A stretch of DNA of 64,000 nucleotides from Clitopilus passeckerianus (taxonomy: Eukaryota > Basidiomycota > Agaricomycetes > Agaricales > Entolomataceae). Location of the stretch: the NCBI GenBank assembly GCA_944990035.1, contig CALYLX010000115.1, positions 62,001 through 126,000 of the forward strand, written 5' to 3'. A model generated the notes under the pieces. It did not search any database. It was not told where the DNA came from and was given only the letters and a program-made list of their open reading frames with translations. The stretch's first letter is position 1. Every line of letters begins with the position of its first letter. Below, one piece after another: positions 11,576 through 21,300 of this stretch. The position numbers and the translations under genes are program-made.

Positions 11576-12060
11576 TGTTAAGGCAGAGCCTAACAACTTA
11601 GGTAATACTGTTTACGCTCGATGTCTTTGATAAACAAAGACAGAGATTTGTCAGCAGCTGCGGCTGTACTGACGACCTGGTGAGATTGACGAAGCAAGGG
11701 ACTTAAAGGCGAAGTAGAGAACTAAGCAGTTAGGTAGATTGCCTAGGTCAAGCTGAGGAGCCTTGACCAAATGGTACAGGTTTATATACCTATCTAGTAG
11801 TTCTAAATATAGCACATGCGCAGCATGCTGAGTAAGTAATGAGTCATGCGCAGCATGATGAGTAAGTACATGAGTCAGTATGACTCAATGCGAGTCAGAA
11901 AGAGTCAGATAAGGTATAAGTCTCTCACGATCGTGAGAGATGCGGAGTAAGCATGGAGAAAGATGAAAAATGCGCAGTGATGCGCAGCATATGGGAGTAA
12001 TCGTGCATAGGTAAGCGGGCCGGGGTATGTAAGGAGAAACATGTAAGCAAAATCATAACA
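11576..12060 (-). repeat. 5' LTR of copy A
   Basis: 485 bp, identical by eye to 4803-5287. As the promoter LTR (minus strand) it holds, in order, Gcn4/AP-1-like sites, a TATA box (11782-11789), a predicted start at 11755 and a 180-nt R-U5 segment running into the PBS. Confidence 0.95.
11755..11887 (-). promoter_or_regulatory. LTR promoter of copy A: TATA box, start site, bZIP sites
   Basis: Reading leftward: two TGASTCA sites (11881-11887, 11871-11877), a perfect ATGAGTCAT palindrome (11839-11847) and TATATAAA (11782-11789). A predicted transcription start CAGCTTGACCT at 11755 follows 33 nt after the TATA box. ATGASTCAT is the established Gcn4-type bZIP site; amino-acid-starvation control would be an inference. 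Confidence 0.55.
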
Positions 12061-12065
12061 TATTG

Positions 12066-14902
12066 TGGGTCAATTGGCGAAGCACCTCTCGACGAGCTGG
12101 GGTGACAATTTGGACATGTTCCCCACCTGTGCTCTTTGAACCTGAGCAGGTGTGGACCTCCGTTTTAAGAAGCTCAAAATATGCACAAGGTGCATATGTT
12201 TTCGCAACCTTGTCAGCAGCCTTTCGAGCGGTGGGTAGCTGGGAATCACATCGTTTTTGGTCCCGTTAATTGTAGAACCAACGGCTTTGGTCTTAGAAAT
12301 ACCAGCAACATCTGGTAGGTCCGACTCTGAGCTGGTCGCCGTCTCCGACCTCTTGAGCTCATCATCCATGGCTTCTTCAGAGTCCTCAGACTCCCAGCTA
12401 GTATCCTCCGTTCGGGACTGTAACTTCTGCTTCTTTTTCCTGAGATCGGCAGCACGAGCAGCTTTACGCTTCTTGCTCTCGATGTCACGCCTGGAACTGT
12501 CCATATCCTTCTGAAGGCGGTCCTTGAAGGCAGATTTGAGCTGTTGGCGTCGAGTAGCAAGGCATTGTTTAGACCGTTTCTTCTTGGCTTTCTTTGAATC
12601 TGGTAGGAGCTCCTCGATAGTATCAGGTGGTCTTCCCCTGTCGTTTTCCTCGTCTGGAACCTCCACCCCATACCCCCGGTGGTTTTTAGGCGGTTTAGTA
12701 ACTCCATAGCGTTCTGCACGGTTCTTATGAGGTTCCTTGGCACCATATCTCGTCGAGACACCCGCTGGTAAACCAGGTTCAGTCTCATTAGCCTGTGAGT
12801 TTAATCTAGTGTAAGGATCATACGTACCCTTCTCTGCATCCGATGTTTTGTGCAGCCACTCTGCATGTCCATATAACGCATAGGAGCCTTGGAAGAAGTC
12901 GTGGCCGTTTCCATGTCCAATTCGAAGGGTGTTGTGAATCAATTCCTCGGCATTTGTAGTCGAAGGTAGTGAATCCCACAGATCAGTCTCCATTTTTCGT
13001 TGGGATGGAAATAACATGGCAGCATGCGCTGCACGAAGCCACCACTCGAGCCATCTCTTTGTGAGCGGGAATTCGGTAATGATAGCCTTCACAATGTTTC
13101 GAAACTGCTTGTCAGTCTTCGCATGAAACATTGACTTTACGCGTTTCTTGAACTCTTTAGCACGGTCTGGGGGTACAATGCGACTGATTTTGCTGACTCG
13201 AGTGGCCGTCTTCTGGAAGTGGTGGGAACATCCACGTAGAAGTGCTGGAGCAGCCCCTCTAAGCTCGTCTACGGTTCGAGCGTCTTCGGGTTGCGTCTTC
13301 CAGAAGTCAACAAACGCCTGGATAAAACCAAGTCGTTGGGCGTCACTGAAATCCATCACCTATCTCATACGTTAGTTATCTCGCAAACGAGAGAGAAAGA
13401 GAACATACTCCTGCAAATAGCTCGTCGACGATCTCCATCTGTTGTTCTTCGCATTCTTCGGCAATGCTCTCAAACAATGTCAGGAAGTGTACCGCATAGT
13501 GTGCTGCAGTGGCACCATTCGAATACGAGAAGAGGCCAGGAACCCATCGGGACATGTCCAGTGCAAAAGTTGAGGTGATGATGAGAATGGCGTGTCGATA
13601 AAATTTATGGGCACCGTCTGTGACAATCCCATTAATAGGTTCGTCAATGACTCCGTTTCGGACAAGTAACGAGCGCATGAAGTCCGTTTGAAAGCAGATT
13701 ACTGTAACGGGCCCTTCACCAATTACAGCCTTCCGAACAAAGCCAGGGCATTCATTTTTGAGCCGCTCGTAGGACTGGAAGAAGGAGTCTCCACCGGTGC
13801 CGACTGTCCTGTTGAGAAGATTTCGACGTTCTACTCCCACTCGACCCGTGTTCCGAAGAACAGGGCTTATATCTGCAACAGATTTCCCTGGACCAGTCAA
13901 GCCTGGGGCTCCGATAACAAGCTGGAGGGGTGTCGCTTGTGGGTGAGTGATGACATGATTGTCAAACTCTTCATGTTCTTCGGGTAGAAGGTGAAGCAGG
14001 TGTTCCGGGGGTTTGTGGTTGTGTGCCATCGTGTTTATTAGACGCGCGCCAGTTCTCCACAGGAAAATCTGACAGGTGAGCAGGCATTTGACGTACTTCT
14101 TTCTTCGCCCGCACGGGCACTTCTTTGCTTTCTGAGCCTCCAGAAGCCTAGAAGTCCGCACTTTCACTCGTTCTTGAAGCGTGCATTTCTTGTCGGAGCA
14201 CTTGAGAGTGCCTTTGCAATAGATGATTCGGCGCCTACAGCCCTCGATCGTCTCAGAGTTTGGATCCCCGCCTTTCGTCGAGACCTTGTGCGCCCAATGA
14301 ATGATAATTTTGCCGTTTGTTGCCTGGAGATCTTCAGCAGTGAAGTCATGCGTAACTTCTGGCTTCTTCTCTGGCAAACCAGGCATTCCGTTCCATATAG
14401 GGCATGTGTCAGTGGGACTAAGCTGCGATTTGGTTTGCGTGGTGGTGGGTGCTTCGTTTTCTGAATCAATACCCGACCAAGAGCTCTCTAATAAAGGCTC
14501 AAAACGAATTTAGCGTTATAAAAAATAAGACAGCGCACCTGAGCCCGAAGACATGGTCTCCTCACTCTTCGTCTTCCTCTCTTCTTTCTCAAGTTCTTCT
14601 ACTTCCTCCGAACGCATGACTTGGAATTCCACTAGCTTGTCTGAATGAAGATTAGATCAGGTAATATAAATCCGACCTAGCAAATTCGTACTGTTTCGAA
14701 GAACCGGAATTCTGATCTCCTTCGACTCAGTATTATGCTGTGTCTTCTTCTTCTTCTTTGCTGGACCCGTATCTTCGCTTTCTTCGGGCGGCTCATCCTC
14801 CCAGAACGAGAAAACATGCCTAATGAAGGCCTATGGGTTGTTCTGAAGCCGTCGGTGTCCAGGAAATTTGGAAACACTTACCATGAACTTTTTGCGTTTC
14901 AT
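12066..14902 (-). pseudogene. MULE transposase, N-terminal part (GCM/WRKY-like finger and DDE core)
   Basis: Reads leftward from an ATG at 14902. Proposed exons are 14882-14902, 14692-14830, 14539-14640, 13409-14487 and 13359 downwards; the introns of 49-51 nt keep the phase at each junction. A Cys-rich block ending in H-N-H (about 14020-14240) resembles the WRKY-GCM1 fingers known from MULE transposases. Catalytic candidates are Asp in VTDGAHK (13616-13618), Asp in MDFSDAQR (13351-13353) and Glu in TTNAEELIH (about 12946). A GCSHHF motif lies between the second Asp and the Glu, the usual MULE arrangement. A Lys/Arg-rich, probably nuclear linker follows. Near 12.25-12.29 kb the frame changes, which a 44-nt intron ending in CAG would explain. 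The gene is then interrupted at 12060 by Ty3/gypsy copy A and resumes at 4802. Family assignment is confident; exon details are inferred. Confidence 0.75.
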
Positions 14903-15102
14903 TTCGGCTCTATAGATTGTTAGATGGCCACTTGAAGTGATAGAAACAGGTTAAAGAGCACCCAGCTTGTAAATTTCTGAGGTGATCGGGCGGGTAAACT
15001 CATTCGATCACATTACCATATATATCCATTGACAATGTTCAGAGGCGTGCACTCTCAGAAGGTCCAGAAAGACTTAGATTCTTCCTTTACAGTAGAGAAA
15101 CT
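14903..15102. other. Upstream region of MULE gene
   Basis: A short stretch between the proposed MULE start codon and the GTGC array. No other gene was seen. Confidence 0.4.
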
Positions 15103-15246
15103 GGTGCGACCTTAAGTGCGCCACCAGTGCGACACGTGCACCAACGTGCACCGAGGTGCAACTCCGGTGCGGTGATGGTGCACCAGGTGCGATCAAGGTG
15201 CGATCAAGGTGCACCCCATGTGCACCCAATGTGCGTACCAGGTGCC
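15103..15246 (+). repeat. GTGC-rich array, right flank of MULE
   Basis: About 15 GTGCGAC, GTGCACC and GTGCAA-type motifs in 140 bp, including two direct copies of ggtgcgatcaa. Same class as the arrays at 1613-1738 and 2216-2286; inferred to be a subterminal repeat of the MULE. Confidence 0.55.
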
Positions 15247-15735
15247 CAGAGTCCAAACTCACCACAAAGCCATTTCAAGCCAGAAACTTATGTTTAGAAG
15301 ATCATGCAGACGCAGATGTACCCAGTCTGACAACGTCGAGCAGCGTAGGTTGTTGCCAAGTATGCCATCAAGAAACCAGTATTCCAAGCACGAGGGGAAG
15401 TATCATGAAATTATATGTTTAACCAACGGAATGGCAATGTGCATGAGTGAAAATGAGAAACCGACGCCCAGTTGGAGGCTAATAAACCATGTGGTGGGAA
15501 GCACCGAAAGGGCATGCGTCCACCGGAACACGAAGCGGAGATTGAATATGATACTGATGAAATGATGCCCTACTACGACAAGGGTGCGCCCTGACATAGA
15601 TAAATCTGGGGAACAAAGTCAGATAGACGACCTAAATATCTTGAATACAGTTGATAGAAGCCATAGGTATTTGAGGAAATTATTTTTGGCCCCCGATTAT
15701 TCACATACATGCTGAGGTTATCATCCCACCGCTAA

Positions 15736-15948
15736 ATCATCAGGAAAATATCTGTCAACTTGGCCATACTTGGTGAAAACATGAACTGCCACACTACTTG
15801 ATGACTTTCATAAGTATGCATAAGTAAGCTATAAGTGCTATAAGTAGCCATAAGTTAGGCTGCAAGCTATGTCTACTTGACACTCTACTTGATGTTTCAT
15901 TAAGTTTTTACAAGTTGATGTCAAGTTGGCATATATTTTCCTGATGAT
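15736..15948. mobile_element. 213-bp MITE with 26-bp terminal inverted repeats
   Basis: The ends at 15736-15761 and 15923-15948 are inverted repeats matching at 24 of 26 positions (atcatcaggaaaatat...caactt). Flanks accgctaa and gccgctca match at 6 of 8, compatible with an 8-bp hAT-like target duplication. The interior carries repeated ataagt motifs and no coding capacity. Confidence 0.75.
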
Positions 15949-17780
15949 GCCGCTCACAATGAGCTCGCATAAGGTCAAGAACACGTATGACTCCTATTAG
16001 TGATAGTAGATAAAGTTGTAATCAACTTAAGAAGCTATAATAGGTATTATCTGCTCGAAAATAGATAGTATACACTAAATCTAGACGGATATTGGGGTTG
16101 TATGTTGTTTCATGACCATGTTTATTGAGACTTCGCTTCAAAAGTGGCAAGGAGTGCCACTATGTGCGCCAGTCGCACCTAGTCACACGCCGCACCAGCG
16201 GTGGCACATTTCTCGTTACTGGAAGGAAACCACAAAATGGGGTATAATGCACGAATTCAGTGCTGGCGAGTCCGCGAAGAGTTTCACCGTGGATGAGGTC
16301 GTTTGCAACTCTCAACGGGTCAGGGCGTTGAGCAGGCTCGCGACTAGTCCGTGACTGTTCCCAAGAGCATGCAGAAGCCCATCAAGCGCCTTGGGCACAT
16401 CTTGCAGCGTATTACCAAGTCCCGAGACAGTGGAGGAGTCCGTGTAGCCGTTCTGTAATACATCCAGCAATTGGTGGAAAATGGTATTACAATACGGCCC
16501 CCCTGAGCTGATTTAGTTAACGTATTATAATACACATATGATTGTTACACCCCCAATCAGTGATATGACGCCCATTATAACGCAGATGGCAAGATTTCCG
16601 TATTCTAATTCAGGTCAGGTCAATTACGGACTGATCATATTATGTCAAGTAATGCATACAATGACCCTTTGGCTTAGTGATTTTAGTACGGTCGCTCATT
16701 TTTGGCACTCGAGGGTTCGATTCCTCGTTCTTGCAACTTTCTCTACCTGTTGTTTTTCCTCGCTCCTCAAGCTGGGCTGTCTCTTTTTGATGGAGAATAC
16801 TACAAAGCTTTCGAAGGGTCTTATATTGGTCGGTCTATGCTCTAGCCGGCGCAAAAATAGCGAGCGGATACCCTTTCTTTCCAAATGCTCAATACATGGC
16901 ACACAAAGACCGCGTTCTTTCGTACAGAAAGCCAGTGACGACAGAGAGTAGAGATAAGTGATGATAAAAGGCAATTAGTCTTACTGCTGTCTCCATTTCT
17001 GGCTGTTGATATATATTCTTCCCCTTGGTTGGTGGAGTTCAGCGTCGAACATGACTTTGATCATGGAATGTATAGAAAACCCTACCGACCTTTCGAGTTT
17101 CGTCTGACCTTTTCAATATCGCAGATTGGGCCGCGGATGACTCTGATTTACAGTGTATGTATAGTATATGACTCTATTAGTGCTCTATAATGTGTCTACG
17201 TTAGGTATTTGCAGCTGGATATGTAATACAATACAACCGAATTCTTGCTGGACCTCGGAGCTCGTCGGAGTAGGATTGTTCATTGGTTGGCCTGTCGGCA
17301 GAAGTCAGCCGCTCACTGTGCGGCCAATAGGCTTATGTTCGGCATCGTCGATCAAGCGGGGGTTCAATCATGCACCTTTCGCCGCGTCTTCCGGACTTAC
17401 TTTAGGATCTGGTTAACTAGTAATAGCACGGATTCGGAGCAAAACGTAGCGTGCTGGGAGCGTGTAATAAGGCGTAGGAGAATTAGTGAATTCTGAGTTT
17501 TCGGGTAGTAGGACCGAATTGCCGAGTCAATACCCCCGCCCCCGATGTTACGTATTCAAATTATAATGCAGCCGCGAAGGGATTAAGTGCAATTATAATG
17601 GGGCTCAGCAGGATTTTATTCGGGCAGAAATTGTCATTGAAGTCATCTGGGTAGGAATTATAGTATTTATTCGATGTAGCTACTCATTGGATACACACTA
17701 TAATTCCCAAAAGTCGCTGGAGATATTGTAAAACCTTTTTCCACTAATTGCTGGCTACATTACAACGCGTCTACACGCAC
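15949..17780. other. Mostly empty region with a tRNA-like relic
   Basis: No protein-coding gene is supported. A third, weaker GTGC-type patch lies at 16140-16210. A tRNA-like sequence at 16671-16746 is annotated separately. Confidence 0.4.
16671..16746 (+). pseudogene. tRNA-like relic (Pol III A and B boxes)
   Basis: TGGCTTAGTGA resembles an A box, and GGTTCGATTCC within a paired cgagg/cctcg T-arm is a perfect B box. The seven bases on each side that should form the acceptor stem do not pair, so this is a tRNA pseudogene or tRNA-derived SINE head. Confidence 0.4.
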
Positions 17781-17839
17781 TGTTGGACAGTGCCCTCAGT
17801 CTGTTGATATCTAAAATCAGCATAGACCCAATAGAGAAG

Positions 17840-18176
17840 TTAGGGAGGAGATTGGCTTACGACATCACCCACACCACCGGTTACGCTAATGAGCGCCTTC
17901 CCAGCGGAGTTTACTCCAGACTCGATTTCGCCAGCGGTTTCAGTCAGACCGTTATCAAGGCCATTAGTGAGCTAGTTACATCAAATATTCATTGACCTCC
18001 CCACAGTTAGAGCGTATGGAGCTGAGCTTACAGGAGTAACGGCTTTAAGAACGGGCTTGACCACCTCTGAGACAGATCGTTTAGCGACTGAGTGGCCATC
18101 TACTGGAGCCGCGGTAACAGCGGCGAATGCAAGGGAGAGGTCAAGAATGAGTGCGATAAAAGAGAGGGCGGGGTGT
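17840..18176 (-). CDS. Candidate small secreted protein with Kex2-like site (start unresolved)
   Basis: Exon 18032 upward encodes a hydrophobic signal-like stretch (LSFIALILDLSLAFAAV) and then TAAPVDGHSVAKR followed by SVSEVVKPV. The Lys-Arg looks like a Kex2 cleavage site after a signal peptide. A canonical 60-nt intron (17972-18031: GTAAGC, CTCTAAC branch site, ACTAG) joins it in phase to a 43-residue second exon ending at 17840, rich in Gly, Ser and Val. No in-frame ATG was found: the nearest ATG upstream is in another frame, so the gene may be frameshifted or have an unseen first exon. It overlaps, on the same strand, the end of the alternative model at 18141-18542; both cannot be right in full. 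Confidence 0.4.
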
Positions 18177-18542
18177 GGGCCATTGTGTGTGCACGACTGT
18201 GGTTGGTTTGAAGTGTGGGGACAAAGCCGCTGAGAGCAGTGAGGAATGAGGACATAATTTCTGTATTAACCAGTATCGGGACGAAGGGCCAGGATTTTTC
18301 AGGAGTATAATCGGTTCGTCAAAGTATTCTCGACGTCGTCCCAGAGTTGGCAGCAAGAATGTGGCGCGATACCAGATCGGTCGTGGGGGATGATCTGATG
18401 GACGTTTAATTGTTATCAAGTTCAGCCTAGAAGCTCGTATACGCAGACACTCACCGCTGCACTTGAAGCCGTCGAGCTCGTTCCTCTCATTGAGAAGGAG
18501 GTGCCCTCCTTTCCTTAGCGCCGTTGCATTGTTAGCTGCCAT
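18141..18542 (-). CDS. Hypothetical two-exon protein, 113 aa
   Basis: ATG at 18542. Exon 1 is 18455-18542, a canonical 60-nt intron (18395-18454, GTGAGT to CATCAG) follows, and exon 2 is 18141-18394. The product begins MAANNATALRKGG, is basic, and has no recognised domain. Its 3' end overlaps the upstream part of the possible secreted-protein gene in another frame, so the stop position is uncertain and exon 2 may be a 5' leader of that gene. Confidence 0.3.
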   Translation of the reverse strand: MAANNATALRKGGHLLLNERNELDGFKCSGECLRIRASRLNLITIKRPSDHPPRPIWYRATFLLPTLGRRREYFDEPIILLKNPGPSSRYWLIQKLCPHSSLLSAALSPHFKPTTVVHTQWPTPRPLFYRTHS

Positions 18543-19059
18543 GCTGTACCTCAGCGACTTGAATCCTGTGAACTAACGGATCCTGTCTCCCCTGTGACAT
18601 TTGCTCCTCTTCGGACCCGGACCCCAGCACGACAATGTGGACCGAGAGTTTGGCTGTTGTCGAGCCCAGTTAGAGACTATTCCTGATCCGCCAGAAACTC
18701 TCCCAAGTTAGACCCGATCGAGAGTATCAGAGGCAGTAACCGGGATCAAACTGAACGCGAATGAATTGAAAGCATCCTTGACATCATCATCTAGGTCTAG
18801 ACAATCTATATGCCAGTCCTTAGTCAGAAATAAAATGCACATCAGAACAAAGGAAATGAACGATGAACCGACGAGAGGGAAAGGATAGACTAACAATTGG
18901 ATACCCAACTTTTCCCGCCATGTCTACACCCGTGTCTCATCTTCGCTCGCTTTGGGTCGCCAGCAACGAAGGCTTACCGTTGTCTTCTCCAAGATTTTTC
19001 GGCAACAAGCCCGACTGGTCAAAACCCAGGAGTACGAGGGGATTGCGATCAAGGTGACG

Positions 19060-19450
19060 GGGCCAGATCGTGACAGTGGAAGGTTTGACTCGGAATCGGA
19101 TGACTTTGTGATGATGCCGATCCGTGGGAACTCCTCACTTTGATCGCAACCACCACTCCATTCAAAGACGACGACACGACGCGACTACCATGAAATACTT
19201 GAAGCTACGGCAAGAGGAAACTTTCCGGAAAGGTTTACGCGTAGCATACAAGGAGAGAAATGATGTCCTTGCGATGACGATAGTAGAGGGAAGAGGACGA
19301 GATGAGGTTCGTGTATTGTGTTCAATCTGACTATTCTGCCCTATCTAACCATTCTACTTCGCCGTTTAGTACTATAGCCGTCTGTCTCCGCTCTCTTCAT
19401 TTGCCGTTTTAATGCACTTTCCATCAGATTGACGGTAAGTAGCGACCAAC
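19060..19450 (+). repeat. Dispersed repeat R, copy 1 (5' part only)
   Basis: Contains block A (ctcggaatcggatga... ccgatccgtgggaa, 19088-19130) and the intron-like block gttcgtgtattgtgttcaatct to ttag. The later blocks do not follow at the usual distance, so this is a truncated copy next to copy 2. Confidence 0.5.
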
Positions 19451-20269
19451 GATTCTTACATCTCGCGTTTTCAGCATCTGCCCGCTGGACTTCCGGATAA
19501 CCACATATCTAACCATTTGCCTTCCCTGCCACCCAAGCAGCACCCTCTCATTCAAGGTTCAGGAGCTTTGGAAGACGGACACTCTGACGCCACCTCAACG
19601 CGTCGTCTTGGATTCTGGCTCTCGCGAACTACGTGACTCCTCTATAACCGGAGGTCGGAGTCAGATGCACACACATTCCCAAGTCCCTGCTGTTTGGTAC
19701 ATGGATGCGGCAGCCACGGGTGCGTTTGTTTTTCATTTCCCACATCGCATGAGCAGTCGACTTACCTCTCGCCTATAAGCCCTTCGTATGTCTATCTTGG
19801 TGGCCGACTGCTTGATTTCTCTGGGTTTTTTCTTGCTTACCAGGTACGGGTTTATCATTGTCTCCCTATCATTCTGCCCTTCGTTGACCTATCACTCGTC
19901 TAGCTGGGTTCCGTTCTAGCGGGCGTGATGGTTATGCCTCCGCACAAGAGAGTGGGTACGACAAGGTTCGTATGCTTCCGTTCGTGTATCTAATCTGTCC
20001 GAATTGATGATTTAACTTCATAGTTACCTGTCGCAACCCGCAGCTCAACGCGTTTCGGACGCTCTAATCACGTTGGCAGCTCGGATGAGACTGCTCTTTC
20101 GAAGTTGTTGGCCCTTCTGAGAATTGAACGTTCTCGATGTTGTATATGGCCGGCCATCACTTGGTGGAAGAACTAATAGATCGAAACGAGTAGAGGTAAG
20201 CGTATTCTATCGTTATACAAACGTATACCTCCTAACTCGTTCTCCTATTCTAGTTCTTGATGTACCAAG

Positions 20270-21300
20270 CTTGACCCATTGCACGCCTCGATCCATAGGA
20301 ATGGAACGGTTCTTTGATCTCGACCACCATCTTGTCGCCATCTCCATTTAAACGCATCGAGAAGACGCAACTACGATGAAATATTCGGAGCCACTATAGC
20401 GAGCTCACGCAAAACGCTACAGAGGCCGAAACGCAGGGAGATGTAGAGAAGCGATGACCTGGCGGTGACGTCAGTAAAGGGAAGAGGATGAGATATCTTG
20501 TTCAATTTCTTCTGAATATCTCAAGCTGATGACGCCTAGAGTCGACCAACGCCATTACCTTCATTACTCTCGCCATGCATAGCGCCTCAATTAGCCGTTG
20601 TTCTTTCGCCGACACCCATACAAGGTCTTTCAACAACACTCAACTACCTACCAGCGTTTCGTCAACAAAGGGCCTATACTACGGAACGGAATCTAGCTGG
20701 AGTGCAACTGTCCTTTCCTTTCTCGCGTTCCTGTCGATCGGGCTCTGCTCCTCCTCCCTCCCTTTCTTGGGTACGCCAATGTCTTTCAGCTCCTTATTCT
20801 CGCCGACCGACCAACGGTCCAGCTATCTCGACATCTTCTCATGCAATGCGCAAGTCTACTTGATTCGACGAGAAGGGATAACCAGGAAGCCACTGTGGTG
20901 GGTGTTGATACACTTTAACGGGGGGAGTTGACGCTGTTTACCATGACCACGGTCCTGCCTGGTATGCCATCCTGAATTTCTCGTGGGTATACCGGCGACT
21001 CACTACGGGCTGTTTTACCTCTAGATACCTCTATCCTCTCCCTCGGACGGGGTTAGTTCGCAACTGCATCTATCCTATTTCCTCTTGCAAAAGGCCGGGT
21101 ACACGCAACGAGGCAAGAGTGCTTCGCGCTTTTGGGAGAAGATCGAACATCTGGCAAATAGAACGGGGATTTTTCCATGCTCGGCGGTGACAACAATGAA
21201 TGCCAAGGCTATTATGTGGAGCTCTGTGTGATATGGGTTGCTCGCCTTTGAACTAGGAAGTATGTGCCTTCCATCTACGGATAGCCGTTTTTTCATTGTC
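20270..21300 (+). repeat. Dispersed repeat R, copy 2
   Basis: Partial block A at about 20281, block B (acggaatctagctggag) at 20684-20702 and block C (tttgggagaagatcgaacatctgg) at about 21131-21154. B-to-C spacing is about 430 bp, as in the other copies. Traces of a TESSW-like peptide remain in block B, but frames are broken. The product is not recognised. Confidence 0.55.

Larger units (their letters stand above)
4803..12060 (-). mobile_element. Ty3/gypsy chromovirus, copy A (defective)
   Basis: Full-length LTR retrotransposon of 7258 bp with two 485-bp LTRs that look identical, starting TG and ending CA, flanked by a perfect 5-bp duplication (tattg at 4798-4802 and 12061-12065). The coding strand is minus: gag, pol, then a third ORF. 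Compared with copy B it lacks 5 bp in three indels and has a nonsense change, so pol and ORF3 are broken. It lies inside the MULE gene. Confidence 0.95.
1613..15246 (-). mobile_element. MULE-type DNA transposon split by a Ty3/gypsy element
   Basis: Defined here as the MULE transposase gene plus its flanking GTGC-rich arrays. Removing the 7.26-kb retroelement leaves roughly 6.4 kb. The outer limits are approximate: neither TIRs nor the 8-10 bp target duplication expected for Mutator-like elements could be fixed by eye. Confidence 0.45.

Noticed and set aside
11363..11596. 77-codon frame at the start of the retroelement leader
   Set aside because: It has no ATG start (begins TTG inside the LTR) and overlaps the gag-frame leader. 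No independent support.
16671..16746. Functional tRNA gene
   Set aside because: A and B boxes are present, but the acceptor stem cannot pair.
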